The position numbers were made by a program, and so were the translations under genes. From Stentor coeruleus (lineage: Eukaryota > Ciliophora > Heterotrichea > Heterotrichida > Stentoridae), in NCBI GenBank assembly GCA_001970955.1, contig MPUH01000588.1, positions 1-44,400 of the forward strand: a stretch of DNA of 44,400 nucleotides, given 5' to 3'. Shown here in pieces: positions 9,241 to 18,985 of the stretch (position 1 is the first letter of the stretch; each line of letters begins with the position of its first letter). Under the pieces are notes generated by a model. That model was not told the DNA's origin. It saw only the letters and a list, made by a program, of their open reading frames with translations, and made no database searches.

Positions 9241-10935
9241 CTATGCCAATTTCGGATGTGATTTTTTCCAGTTTGTTAAAACTCTGCTTTGGCAACCTAT
9301 TTTTTCTAGTGCTTTTGCAGCAATTATTTGGTCTGATCCTGAAAAAACTAAATGGAAATTACTTTTCATTTCTCCATCTGTAAGGATTTCTTCCAACTGT
9401 GATCTCAAAGTGTTGTGAACTTTTTTAGTACCGTCTTTTTCTATTTCTTGATAGAGAATCGCTATCATTTTGATTACAAGAGTCCTAGTGAAAGAATTTT
9501 TATTAGTGTTTAGACTTGGCCATAGAAAAGTTGTGTAGCAATTATAAGCAACTTCTACTGTAATATAGCGAAAAATAGTTTTCAAAGCGAGATAAATTTT
9601 GTTTTGCATACTTTCATCAGTAGTAGTAGATTTGTTTGAGAGTTCTTGAATTAGGTTTAACGGGTTTTCTTCTACATATGCTAATCTGTAGAATATCGAT
9701 ATCGCGTAGTCTTTATTTGCAATCTCTTCCCAGTATTTAAATGTTGTTTTAACAAGGCCAATATTTTTTTTTGCAATGAGCTTTGCTAAAAGTTTTGAAA
9801 TTAAATCTGAATATTCAGCCTGTTGGCAAAGAATCATAAAGCATGTATGAAGAACGTCTTGCAAAGTAGAAACAACATACTTGAAACCAGGGAGCTTAGA
9901 ATTTTTCCCAGCAAATGCAATGCTTCTAGGATTTTTAACATAAAATTCTTTAAAAGAGTTAAGAAACTTGCGATCCCAGTCCTTATTTCTAACTAGTTCC
10001 TTCATAACTCCATAAAGGAAAGATAATGCATCAGAAGGACTGAATAAAAAAGAATTTTCAGTAATTTCATTAATAAGACAACAAGCTGCATTTTCTGGGT
10101 CAAGTGTTTTAAGCACATCAGCGATAAGCGATAAATGATTCATATTGAAATCAAAGTCTGACATGTACTGTTTTTTAGCGATTTCGAATAGTTCTTTTAG
10201 TTTAATAATTTGAGGGGGCTTCTGGATTATTGGTGGTGCTGAAGGGAATGATACAGGCTGTGGCTTCGTAGGATTGCCTGTAAAGTCGAATTGTGTTTGC
10301 TCAATACTATAAGGCTGATTGTAAGCAACACTTTTTTTGGCTGGTGGAGAAATGGCACTTGATTTTAGTCCAGGGCTAATCACTGGACCTGGTGTTAAAA
10401 CTGGTGCTGGAGGAGCAGGAATTTGAGGAACTTTGACCATAGATTTTGATCTTGTTTGCGGTTTAGGGCTTGGATTTTTGACAGACATTTGTACTTTAGC
10501 ATTATTCCCTTCTTCAGGATACAAGATATCAGATGTATTTGGGGTTGAAATATCTTTCTCGAGTGTGGACGGAAGAGATTCAATACTTTTGTTATTAGGT
10601 GTTTTTTTTACCTTTTTCTGAGCCTGAGGTTTAGATTTTGTCATTTCTTTGATCTCCCCATCTTCCTCATCATGCTCCAATTTAGATTTTTTAATGACTT
10701 GGCTTTCAACTGGTTTTTCATCTATTTCTTGACGTTTTTGTGGTAAAACAGGCTCCTCTGCCTCTGCAAGCTCGACTGTAGAGTTTCTGCTAGCCTTTTC
10801 TTTTATAAGCAGAAGCTTAAGTTTAGTACATTTCCGGCGATAGTGATCAAGCTCCTTAAAAACAGCGAGCAATTCTTTTTCCCTCACTCTCAAGCTTTCC
10901 TTTAATGATTTTATCTTAGATTCTGCATCAGACAT
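9241..10935 (-). CDS. Hypothetical protein: N-terminal coiled coil, disordered middle, helical C-terminal domain
   Basis: The 564-residue product is not recognised. Residues 1-60 form a coiled coil (KIKSLKESLRVREKELLAVF). Residues 65-245 are low-complexity, rich in Lys, Glu, Pro and Ser, with several PxP stretches. Residues 245-564 are predominantly helical with many Leu/Ile, like an ARM/HEAT-type solenoid (for example NAACCLINEITENSFLF and NPLNLIQELSNKS). A scaffold role is possible but not shown. The start follows a short AT-rich leader. Confidence 0.8.
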   Translation of the reverse strand: MSDAESKIKSLKESLRVREKELLAVFKELDHYRRKCTKLKLLLIKEKASRNSTVELAEAEEPVLPQKRQEIDEKPVESQVIKKSKLEHDEEDGEIKEMTKSKPQAQKKVKKTPNNKSIESLPSTLEKDISTPNTSDILYPEEGNNAKVQMSVKNPSPKPQTRSKSMVKVPQIPAPPAPVLTPGPVISPGLKSSAISPPAKKSVAYNQPYSIEQTQFDFTGNPTKPQPVSFPSAPPIIQKPPQIIKLKELFEIAKKQYMSDFDFNMNHLSLIADVLKTLDPENAACCLINEITENSFLFSPSDALSFLYGVMKELVRNKDWDRKFLNSFKEFYVKNPRSIAFAGKNSKLPGFKYVVSTLQDVLHTCFMILCQQAEYSDLISKLLAKLIAKKNIGLVKTTFKYWEEIANKDYAISIFYRLAYVEENPLNLIQELSNKSTTTDESMQNKIYLALKTIFRYITVEVAYNCYTTFLWPSLNTNKNSFTRTLVIKMIAILYQEIEKDGTKKVHNTLRSQLEEILTDGEMKSNFHLVFSGSDQIIAAKALEKIGCQSRVLTNWKKSHPKLA

Positions 10936-11004
10936 AGAAATTTATATGCATTTAGATATCCATGAGCAAAAATATTTTAATTTGGTGACTGCTAAAGTTT
11001 CTAT

Positions 11005-11169
11005 ATGAAATCAATCATGTCAGACTCAATCGACCAGAAAATGATCATAGATGATCAAATTGCCAAAATAATTAAAGCTGAATCTCATGTAGACAATGCT
11101 GAAGAGATTAAACTAACAATTTTATTGCGAATTGTAAATTTTTTTTGCTATTTGAAGATATTTATATGA
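11005..11169 (+). CDS. Possible short ORF, 54 codons
   Basis: In the spacer before RPS13 a plus-strand ORF begins ATG at 11005 (second ATG 11017) and ends at TGA 11167-11169. Its first 38 residues are polar and protein-like (DSIDQKMIIDDQIAKIIK, then NAEEIKLTILLR). The end becomes hydrophobic and low-complexity. It may be a small gene, or an exon or relic of something larger. No 15-nt intron matching the local consensus is present. The rest of the spacer (11170-11285) is AT-rich without signal. Confidence 0.3.
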   Translation: MKSIMSDSIDQKMIIDDQIAKIIKAESHVDNAEEIKLTILLRIVNFFCYLKIFI

Positions 11170-11285
11170 TTCAAATGATTAATAATATAAGATATTTATT
11201 ATGGTAATATAAATTGCTAAACGAAACAATTTCTACTAAAAAATATATTTATGAAATATATAAATATTTAGATGACTACTAAAGT

Positions 11286-11741
11286 TTAGCTTACTAAAGC
11301 GGAAGCTGTTGCTGAGTTATATCTCCAGTTTGCTGGAAGTTTTTTTGTTCTTTTGTAGTATCTCGCTAATCTATGAATCCTTGATTCAATAAGAATAAGT
11401 CTAAACTTGCTATCCTTGTCTTTCCTGAATTTTTCCAAGTGTTTTCTTACTGACACAGCCTTCTTGATCAGATTGTAGAGATCTTCTGGGATTTCAGGGG
11501 CAATACCATTCTTTTTCAATATCCTAAGAATTTTGGCCCCAGTAATAGACTTCACTTGAGGAATTCCTGCAGTGTCTCTTAGTATAACACCAATTTGTGA
11601 AGGATACAAGCCTTTTCTAGCTAATTTAACTATATGCTCACTAACTTCTTGACCTGATACTTTAAGCCAGGTTGGAGGTGCTCTCTTATAAGGTAAAGCA
11701 GAAGCTGCAATTCCTTTGCCATCAGAGTGCATACGACCCAT
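11286..11741 (-). CDS. RPS13: 40S ribosomal protein S13 (uS15)
   Basis: This is a small-subunit ribosomal protein of 151 residues, exactly the family length. It begins [12 protein letters not shown] and contains [40 protein letters not shown] and the closing [12 protein letters not shown], all characteristic of eukaryotic S13. The start Met is unambiguous. Confidence 0.97.
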   Translation of the reverse strand: MGRMHSDGKGIAASALPYKRAPPTWLKVSGQEVSEHIVKLARKGLYPSQIGVILRDTAGIPQVKSITGAKILRILKKNGIAPEIPEDLYNLIKKAVSVRKHLEKFRKDKDSKFRLILIESRIHRLARYYKRTKKLPANWRYNSATASALVS

Positions 11742-11744
11742 TTT

Positions 11745-12960
11745 TATTGTCTGCCATTAAATTCCCTATTTATTTCTTCCTTCCTCAAGCAAACATTACT
11801 CAAATGCTATTTTATCTAGCTAAGCATATTAATGATTCTATCAATATCAATTTGGGCATCTCCTCACTTAATTTGCAACGCTTTAATATTTGTCTCTTCA
11901 TTTACAAATCACTTTTTTTCATGCTCTGTAGCTGATTTACATATAATTCCATAGGTGCTGCTTGAGATGGTAGAATTAAGAAGTTAAAAAAATGATTCTG
12001 AAAGTTGCTATTTGGAAGGCTGCTGTAAGTGTTTGGAATCTGCATATATTGGTTATACGAATTTTGCCCAAATCAAGAAAGATTCAAAAATCCCGGGTTA
12101 ATTGGTGTAATTATCTGATTTGGTAAACCATCTATTGGATTTTGTACTAGGATTCAATTGGTTTGATAGGTTACTAGCATGCAGGTTTTGAAATGATGAG
12201 ATGACTAATCTATCAGGCTCATATATTAATGGATTTCATTGAAATTTTAGCGCTCTGGTATTTAAAGACAGACTTTTAGAGTTAGATTTAGTGCAAAGTT
12301 GAAGACCCTGAAAAGCCTGCCTGACTTGAGTATAAACGCCTGAAAACTTTGAAAAAGAGGGTTAGCAAAAGGGTTGGCAAATGTATTATCAGTAATATTC
12401 TGAAAGCTTGGTAATACTTTACGGTGCTTATATCTCACTATCTGAGGCTGGAAAGGAACTTGAATCTCCAAACAGAACCAAAACCGCCTCCTAAAGCTAT
12501 TTTTTTTAACTCCTTTTATTTGTTCTAAACCACAGGATTAGATATCATCTGAGAAGAAGCTGTTTAGTTTGGATTCATACAATAGACAAGATTTCCATCA
12601 TCATGTAAAGAATCGAGATCTTTAAGTATAGAAGTTGCTTGATTCATAACTTTAAAATTGCTCAGATGAAGAAAGCTTACTATTTCCCCAGCAACAGTAA
12701 ATATAGGAATAAGCATATGGCTTCTACAGTTTTTTGCTGATTGGCCAAGTTAATTATTAGTCCCTCTTTCAATAAGGTAAGGTCCTCATCCTTTTGAGTA
12801 TTTTCAATTGAAGTATCAATTTAAGTTCTGTATTTTCTCCTAAAACCTTACTACATTCTTTTTAAGCTCTTCCAAAGTCATGCATTTCCGAAAAGTTATT
12901 CATGCTCCTGATGCGTTGATACGATTTTAAGTTTTAGCTTAAAGCTGTCCTCCATATTAT
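11745..12960 (-). pseudogene. Relic of a GAF-domain-like gene with all three stop codons in frame
   Basis: The minus strand from about 12960 to 12480 stays in one frame over about 160 codons. It reads as protein if TAA/TAG are Gln and TGA is Trp. Blocks include MTLEELKKN, GPYLIERGTNN, CRSHMLIPIFTVAGEIVSFL and ATSILKDLDSLHDDGNLVYC. The third of these, followed by HLSNF, resembles the beta strands of a GAF domain (usually xRSxLCxPIxxxxGExIGVxxLxNK). In-frame stops counted: 5 TAA, 2 TAG, 4 TGA. After a frame change near 12490 another frame continues to about 11750 through Asn/Gln/Pro-rich sequence (NPIDGLPNQIITPINPGF). No ATG-to-stop ORF of gene size exists in the standard code, apart from 69 codons at 12262-12471. 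Confidence 0.5.
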
Positions 12961-12979
12961 TATCTCTAAGTCCTTTACA

Positions 12980-15304
12980 ATGCCGAAAACGAATATTTTC
13001 ATTTTGCTTTTATTGTGTTTTGTTGTAGTGAGTCAAGAGTCAGGGTCAATTTTGGATAGTATTTCTGAGGTGGAAATTATAGAATCTGATGTAAGTGAAG
13101 AAGAAGTAACAGAATCTGAAGACACTGATTCTTCTGGGGAACCCTTGACAGATTCGGCTACAGAAGAGTCAACAGGAAGTGATGAAATAACTGATATCGC
13201 AACAATAGATGAAGAAGCAGATAGTGCTGTTGTCCCCATAGGAGATGCTTCTCTTGAGGAAGAAGATGTAGAATTAGATGAAGAAAGTGGAGATACAGAA
13301 GATAATGGAGAAGAAGTAGATCCTATTGAAGAAATGACTGAAGAAAATTCAAATTTAGAAAGTGAGAATTCCGAGTTGGAGTCTGAATTAGCAGAAGTTT
13401 TAGAACAGCTAATTGCTTATAGAATTAGTGAAGCTGAAAAGCTAAAGCAATATGCCAAAGAAATGGAATTGCTTGCAGATTATAACAATTTAATACTTGA
13501 TGAGCCGGAACCTCTTGAAGTTGAAGGTACTGGAACCAAAACTGAGACTGAGGAAGACGATGATGATGATGATTCTGATGAGGAGTTAGAGACAAGCATG
13601 GCTATGATTGCTGTTGTAGGCTTAGGTTTTCTTTTTCTACTTTTGCATAGTTTGCGTGGCTTGTGGTTATCATTTATGGGATCAGAGTTAAATTTAGGAG
13701 TCTACACTTTGCTGATTGACACTACAATTTTGGTTATGATTTGGTGTATCATAGCTTTTTTAGAGTATTTGGATGTATTTGATTTCGACTTTTCAACAAT
13801 CTTAGTAGGGCTTGTACTTTTTACAACTTTTTGGCTGCTTCTTGGCTTATGGTTGCTCTTTCTTTCGCATAGCCAAAGCCAGAGCTGGAAACGCATGGAG
13901 AACATGGTAGTCATACCTGAAGGAAGGACACCAGATCTTGATGATTACTCAATGATGAGACAACTTTTTATATCTCCAGTTTATACAGCCCCTACTACTG
14001 AATCACAGTTAAGACCTAATTTCAATATGGCTTGTTATTTAAGTAGGAGCCTTGGGGATATTATACATAATACCTATCACATTACTTGGGTTGGCTACAG
14101 TTTTATTATAATTTCTATCATAATCTGGAGAATTGTTGCCTTTCAAACTTACTTCATCGAAATTATCTTCTTATGGAGTCTGCCAGGATTTATATTCTTA
14201 GCAGTGCTTATACTGTTAATGAAGCTGAAGTATATATATTCATCTTTGATTCCAGAAAAACTTACTGGAGAATTAAAAATATCCATGATGAAACATTTAA
14301 CAGATGATGATATTCGTGCTGCTATCCCAAAACCTATGTATTTAAAAGGTAAAATCCCTGAAGATCCTGAGCATGGGTTTATCTGCTGTAAAATTAACCC
14401 ATTTAAAATGACCTGTGCTTACCTTTTCCTATCTCGTTACCCTAATAGACATGAACTCTTATTTTGGTTTGACAGCTATGGACCTAATTTTCTATGTATT
14501 CTTACACAAAGTTTGGTTGTCCTTCACTCATTTTGGATGACTGGAATTCTTTTATACTATTTTTCAATCTTTGTTGATGAAGTTGATGATTTAGGCATTT
14601 ACTTAGTTGTGCTTGCACTAGTAATTTGGCTTGTGACTGGATTTTATCTAATGCCGAAACTCTTTGTTTACTTAACTTTGACGACCAAAATCGAGTTGAT
14701 GAAAGACAGGAAAATAATTGAAGAAGTTGCTGATGAGAGCCGCAAAAGTGCTATTATGACTACAATTAAAATATATAGACAGATGAAAATGATATATAGA
14801 GAGAAAAAAGGAAATGACTCTGAAGGGGAACAAAAAGCCCCAATTTTGCATTTCATGAGGAAGATAGCTGAAGAAGTGTTTTTCTTAGTCGCTGGACAGA
14901 GAAAGACTATTTATGTTACAGAAATTGATGAAGTCCTACGATTGATTGGAGTTCGACTCAACGAAGATGAATTAAGGCTTTTTGCTAAAGAATGTTCACC
15001 CAATAAGGAAAACTTTATATTTATATCAGGGTTTATGATAGCTATTGAGAGAATATTGTATGGGTACGATATGAACCCACATGAAATTGTTAGATTTGTG
15101 CTGAAGGATCATTTTGGCAAGAAAAAAAAACTTACGGTAGCTGATTTAAATGACTTCTTTAATGAATGGTCATGGCATTTCAATGAAGAAAATATGAAAG
15201 AGTTCTTGTTAGAATCACAATCGCTTGCTGATGAAGCTGGATTTTTCAAGAATGAAGAGATTGCTAACATGATTAGAATAAACGTAGAATCCAACCCTAA
15301 ATAA
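12980..15304 (+). CDS. MLO-like seven-span membrane protein with long acidic ectodomain
   Basis: The 774-residue product starts with a signal peptide (1-18, IFILLLLCFVVVS). An Asp/Glu/Ser-rich segment (20-205) with a short coiled coil follows, then seven hydrophobic spans at about 207-227, 240-260, 272-293, 367-386, 391-413, 500-525 and 533-556. Family clues fit MLO proteins: CYLSRSLGDIIH before span 4 (MLO has YMxRSxExxF), ELLFWFDS about 5 residues before span 6 (MLO SDELFWF), and L..LH..W in that span. The C-terminal 170 residues contain degenerate EF-hand-like units (VLRLIGVRLNEDELRLF). MLO proteins are Ca2+-linked membrane proteins best known in plants and algae. Here the assignment is by motif spacing only. 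Confidence 0.75.
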   Translation: MPKTNIFILLLLCFVVVSQESGSILDSISEVEIIESDVSEEEVTESEDTDSSGEPLTDSATEESTGSDEITDIATIDEEADSAVVPIGDASLEEEDVELDEESGDTEDNGEEVDPIEEMTEENSNLESENSELESELAEVLEQLIAYRISEAEKLKQYAKEMELLADYNNLILDEPEPLEVEGTGTKTETEEDDDDDDSDEELETSMAMIAVVGLGFLFLLLHSLRGLWLSFMGSELNLGVYTLLIDTTILVMIWCIIAFLEYLDVFDFDFSTILVGLVLFTTFWLLLGLWLLFLSHSQSQSWKRMENMVVIPEGRTPDLDDYSMMRQLFISPVYTAPTTESQLRPNFNMACYLSRSLGDIIHNTYHITWVGYSFIIISIIIWRIVAFQTYFIEIIFLWSLPGFIFLAVLILLMKLKYIYSSLIPEKLTGELKISMMKHLTDDDIRAAIPKPMYLKGKIPEDPEHGFICCKINPFKMTCAYLFLSRYPNRHELLFWFDSYGPNFLCILTQSLVVLHSFWMTGILLYYFSIFVDEVDDLGIYLVVLALVIWLVTGFYLMPKLFVYLTLTTKIELMKDRKIIEEVADESRKSAIMTTIKIYRQMKMIYREKKGNDSEGEQKAPILHFMRKIAEEVFFLVAGQRKTIYVTEIDEVLRLIGVRLNEDELRLFAKECSPNKENFIFISGFMIAIERILYGYDMNPHEIVRFVLKDHFGKKKKLTVADLNDFFNEWSWHFNEENMKEFLLESQSLADEAGFFKNEEIANMIRINVESNPK

Positions 15305-15309
15305 CCTCT

Positions 15310-15790
15310 AGTAATCTAAATATTGTTTTTTTATATGTTGGAAAAATCTGATTTCATGCTATTAACTAATAATCTAAATATGATTAGCAAACTAATAAAA
15401 ATAAAATCGCCTCATTATCTGCTCTTTTGGAGTTAGCGAGTAAAGAATTGATAGATTTAAAAAGTGCCTATGCCAAAGCATAAACTTGAAATCACAAAGC
15501 TTTTTGTTTTCTTGATTTTGAATTTTGATGCTGCCTTTCATAAGCTGAAACAATTATTGGAATATTCTCACTAAAAGTTCAAGATATACACTTTTAAAAA
15601 TTTTAATTGAAGTCTTAGCTCAAAACTTTGCACATCTTCTTCGAAAAAAATTAATAGCCTATCTAGATAGAATAAGTTAGGATTTGAGCTCTTAAAGATC
15701 TGAATAATCAAACATACCACTTAGAAATGCTTCATTGAGAGCAGCAGCTTCTAGAGAAAATCATTTGATTCATAGTATTTAGTAGTTTAA
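15310..15790 (-). pseudogene. Probable relic coding stretch
   Basis: In the spacer after the MLO-like gene the minus strand reads protein-like from about 15780 to 15310. Blocks are KAQILTYSI, FFSKKMCKVL, SENIPIIVSAYERQHQNSK and LFKSINSLLANSKRADNEA. TAA, TAG or TGA falls between many of these. Parts of the plus strand also give long readable stretches, so the strand is uncertain. The remaining spacer (15790-15956) is AT-rich and includes the promoter of the next gene. Confidence 0.35.
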
Positions 15791-15956
15791 ATAATTGAAA
15801 ATTAGTTTATCTGCAATATAAAGCTAATAAAATATATCAATTATTTCCAAATGCAAAACTTCTCTTACCATTTTCAATAATATCCTTGATATCAAGTATT
15901 CCACTTTATATAATTTTAGTTCCGTCATAGCTCATTGAGTAATATATTATTTTAAA

Positions 15957-17255
15957 ATGCTAGATATATCATCAAGGTCAAGACATTCAAGAAGTCAAAA
16001 ATCGAAAAATAAATTAAAAGAGATTATTGAAAATCCTCCTAGATATTTATCTAAAGAATTTGTAAATGCCCTTAAAGTTCTTTCAAATAGAGTTGATAAT
16101 AACAGAGATACTCCTGTTTGTTTTGAAACAAACCGCTTAAAACTTAATCCTCCAACTGACTTAGGCCCTGGACAATACTTTAAGTACTCAAACATAGATC
16201 GTATAAAAATACCAATTAAATTGACTCTTAAAAATTTCGAAAGTATGTTTTAATTAGGTCAAAGGGTGAAAACTAATTCTCCACGCACTAGCAGAAGAAA
16301 ATTAACTTCGCCTAAAAAGCATAATCAATTTGTCAAAGATAAACAAAAAAAACGTCTTGAGATCTTTAATGAAAGTTATTCAAGAAATCGTGATAGATTC
16401 AAAACAATAATGCAAGCGCAGAAGATTGATTTAAAAAAAGAGTACATCAAGGAACTTATAAAGCATTTTGTCCATTTAGCTATGATTTATGGAGTGAGTT
16501 CTATAATTTCGAAAAAAATCATCAAGAAAACTGTATTGAATATTTAGGATATAAGAAAAAATTCAAAACATTTATTTAACATCTTATTTCATATTTCCAG
16601 ATTTATTGGATTATTCAACAAAAAACTTAAAATTATAAGGAAAAAAATTTCAAGCAAGGTAGCTTATACTTAGAATATTATTATGATAACAAATCCAGTT
16701 CTAAAATTTGCTTATCATAAAAGAATGGAATTGAGAAAGTTATTAACAACACATATTAAAAGAATCAGACAACTAAATTTACTTTTCATTTTAATGCATA
16801 AATTTTTGACAGCTATAAAATTCATTCAAAATACTTATAGAAGGTACAATTTAGTAAAGCATGCTAGAATACATTTTTTACATCTGATATGCCTAAAGCT
16901 TTCATTTAAACAAAATTCCCTTTGGAATAATTCTACAATGAGTATGAAATTTGAAATCTTGTCAAGGTTTTTAATTCATCAAATCCACTCCTACGCTAAA
17001 GCCAAGTGCAAATATTTTCTAGACACAAAAGCGACCAATAAAGGCTTTTCAAGGAACTTTAACTTTTGGGCAGGAGATGCAATGTCTATTGCTATGGGTA
17101 GAGCGTTTACTGTCAAGCTTCCTTCCCCTCCAACCTTTAAACTTATGACCCTTAAATCGCAGCTCATAAATTTCATAAATTCAATTGAACACAAGCCAAG
17201 GAAACAGAAAAAAATTAAAAGCAGCGCTGGCTTTATAGACAGAAGCTATTACTAA
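15957..17255 (+). CDS. Basic SHIPPO/IQ-like (probably ciliary) protein, four exons
   Basis: Three ORFs here are one gene. Removing 15-nt introns at 16243-16257, 16533-16547 and 16659-16673 joins them in frame. Exons of 286, 275, 111 and 582 nt give 417 residues plus a stop. The protein is strongly basic. LGPGQY (69-74) resembles the proline-glycine core of SHIPPO/STPGR repeats found in ciliary microtubule proteins. FIQNTYRRYNLVKHAR (about 274-289) is a good IQ-motif (calmodulin-binding) match. A hydrophobic patch follows. The function is inferred only from these motifs. Without the introns the gene would be annotated as three hypothetical ORFs. Confidence 0.85.
16243..16257 (+). other. 15-nt intron
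   Basis: GTATGTTTTAATTAG, phase 1. The in-frame TAA lies inside it, and removal restores the downstream frame (GAA AGT CAA AGG). Confidence 0.93.
16533..16547 (+). other. 15-nt intron
   Basis: GTATTGAATATTTAG, phase 0. Removal joins the exons in frame and eliminates the TAG that ends the upstream ORF. Confidence 0.93.
16659..16673 (+). other. 15-nt intron
   Basis: GTAGCTTATACTTAG, phase 0. Removal joins AGC AAG to AAT ATT ATT ATG in frame. Confidence 0.93.
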
Positions 17256-17371
17256 AGCAATTTAAATAATATTTCACTAAAGGCATATTTTTCTAATCAT
17301 AAAATTATAAATATTCAATTTTGTTGTAAAAAAACTGCATGAGATTAACTATTTACGATTTATAATATTTT

Positions 17372-17745
17372 TCCATACCCCTTTTTGACAAATTTTTGTG
17401 AAGTAGATCCATCAAAGTTAGCTTTAGTTAATGAAAATATTTTCGTTTTTTATTCTTCATAGGGCATATCTTCAAAATAATACCCAGCTGTTAAAAACTT
17501 TGACACAGCTACTTCAAATAATTCAAGATATTTTTCATGCTCAATTGATTTACTAACAACTAAAATGCTATCCTTCTTTCAATTGCATTTTAGGTTATTA
17601 ACATATCTCTTGCTTCTTCCAAATTTGTTCAGTTTTAAACCTATCTTTAATCTCTTCTTCCATAGAAAAATGAAGTAAATATTTTTCATATAAGGCACTA
17701 TATAAGAAATCTGATATGAAGACATATTTTCTAACATCGGGTTAT
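17372..17745 (-). pseudogene. Relic coding stretch between the SHIPPO/IQ-like gene and ATG8
   Basis: The minus strand from about 17577 reads KKDSILVVSKSIEHEKYLEL, FEVAVSKFLTAGYYFEDMPY and, after one TAA, KTKIFSLTKANFDG, ending at a TAA near 17374. Upstream, another frame reads FSMEEEIKDRFKTEQIWKKQ and is shifted relative to the first. A TGA precedes KKDS. This is consistent with the 3' half of a decayed gene. It faces away from ATG8 and overlaps its upstream region. The family is not recognised. Confidence 0.45.
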
Positions 17746-17752
17746 AAAAAAA

Positions 17753-18127
17753 ATGTGGAAATTTAAGGAAGATCATACACTAGATGAACGCAAAAAGGAA
17801 GTTGGGAAAATTGCCAGGTTCTGGCCTGATAAGATACCGATGGTGCTGGAGAAATTTAAGAATTCACGACTTGATAATATCCCTAAAGCCAAACTGCTCT
17901 GCCCTCGGACTTACTCATTTTTCCAATTTATATCCTGTTTAAGGACAAAATTGAAACTTGATAGTAAGCAAGCTCTTTATGTTTTTGCAAACGAAAAGCA
18001 GCTAGTAACAGGTGACAAGTCAATACTTGAATTATATGAAGAGTGTAAAGATGAGGATGGCTTCTTGTACCTAAAGTACTGTGAACATGAAACTTTAGGA
18101 TGCAATTATAATTTATCGTCTGAATAA
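17753..18127 (+). CDS. ATG8: ATG8/LC3/GABARAP-family ubiquitin-like protein, divergent
   Basis: The 124-residue product matches ATG8 from its first residues (MWKFKEDHTLDERKKEVGKI) through WPDKIPMVLEK, LYVFANEKQL and DEDGFLYLKYCEHETLG. ATG8 is conjugated to phosphatidylethanolamine on autophagosome membranes. The conserved Gly is G116, followed by eight residues (CNYNLSSE) that ATG4 would have to remove. The KxxxPD core is altered to ARFWPDKIP, and several positions are divergent, so this is probably a secondary paralogue. The start is the only plausible ATG. Confidence 0.92.
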   Translation: MWKFKEDHTLDERKKEVGKIARFWPDKIPMVLEKFKNSRLDNIPKAKLLCPRTYSFFQFISCLRTKLKLDSKQALYVFANEKQLVTGDKSILELYEECKDEDGFLYLKYCEHETLGCNYNLSSE

Positions 18128-18129
18128 AT

Positions 18130-18985
18130 TAGTTAGATACTATTGCTAGTATTTGGTATATGAGTTTTTAAAGCTTTTGATTTATCATTAAAATCTTGCT
18201 TATCACTCTCTCATAATTTTTTTAAGTATTATGACTGTTATTTATTCCTACTGCTGGCATTGTTTCGAATAGTTGATTTCTACCAACTGAATCAAAAGTT
18301 TTATTGAAATACAGAAATACACATTAAATTAGTGAAGTTTTTGGCAAAGCAAATTTCTATTATAGTTTCAAGTTCTAGAATGAGTTTTGCATAATTTCTA
18401 TCTTTTTAAATTCAGTTTGAGTATCATCAAAGATTTATCAGTGACTATGTTATCTTGGAGTTTGTGGCCACCATATTATCTAATGGCTTGAAAATTGAGT
18501 TTAATACTAAGATTGATCTGAAGTTTTGTGCTTTTTTTTTTGGAAAACATTATGTAGGCCACTTTGATGCTTGAGGTTTCATCTTTGTTAGACCATATAT
18601 TATTGATAAGTTTGCTCATCAACTTAACTGCTGGTTCACCATGAACTTAATCAGTTCGGCTAGTATGATATCAGGGATAGAGGCTTTTCAGTTATCTAGT
18701 CTCTTGGTATTTGTTCCAACTTTGCTATATCTTATTCACTCCTTGTTATTATTTAGATATAGATGCCCCAAGATTTATCTTCTTTTATAGATCTTTCCAC
18801 TAGTTTATGACCTTTTCTTTTTCTTTCTCTGTGAATAACATGAGAAATTTTCTTTGAATCTCTTAAAGACGCTGTAGGTTTTCCATGCATCGTTTATTTC
18901 TAAGAGCAATTACGCACTTGTCCTTTCTTTGGTCTCAGCTCATTCTTACTTTCAGTCTCAATCGTGACCGTATTTGATTATAACT
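18130..18985 (-). pseudogene. Possible relic coding stretch, IQ-like segment
   Basis: The minus strand from 18980 reads DKCVIALRNKRCMENLQRL, EIQRKFLMLFTEKEKEKVIN, then a segment resembling an IQ motif (QSWNKYQETR), and further on AVKLMSKLINNIWSNKDETS and LQINLSIKLNFQAIR. TAA, TAG and TGA interrupt it. Another frame gives SIPDIILAELIKFMVNQQLS, so a frame change is likely. The plus strand also reads hydrophobic stretches, which lowers confidence. Confidence 0.35.

Noticed and set aside
12781-12869. A 15-nt GT..TAG intron (GTAGTAAGGTTTTAG) in the GAF-like relic
   Set aside because: It lacks the TA at positions 9-10 shared by the five supported introns, and it would not remove the other stops.
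18540-18960. Hydrophobic plus-strand reading of the 18.5-19.0 kb spacer
   Set aside because: It needs several recoded stops and looks like the antisense of a better minus-strand frame. AT-rich DNA gives such stretches easily.
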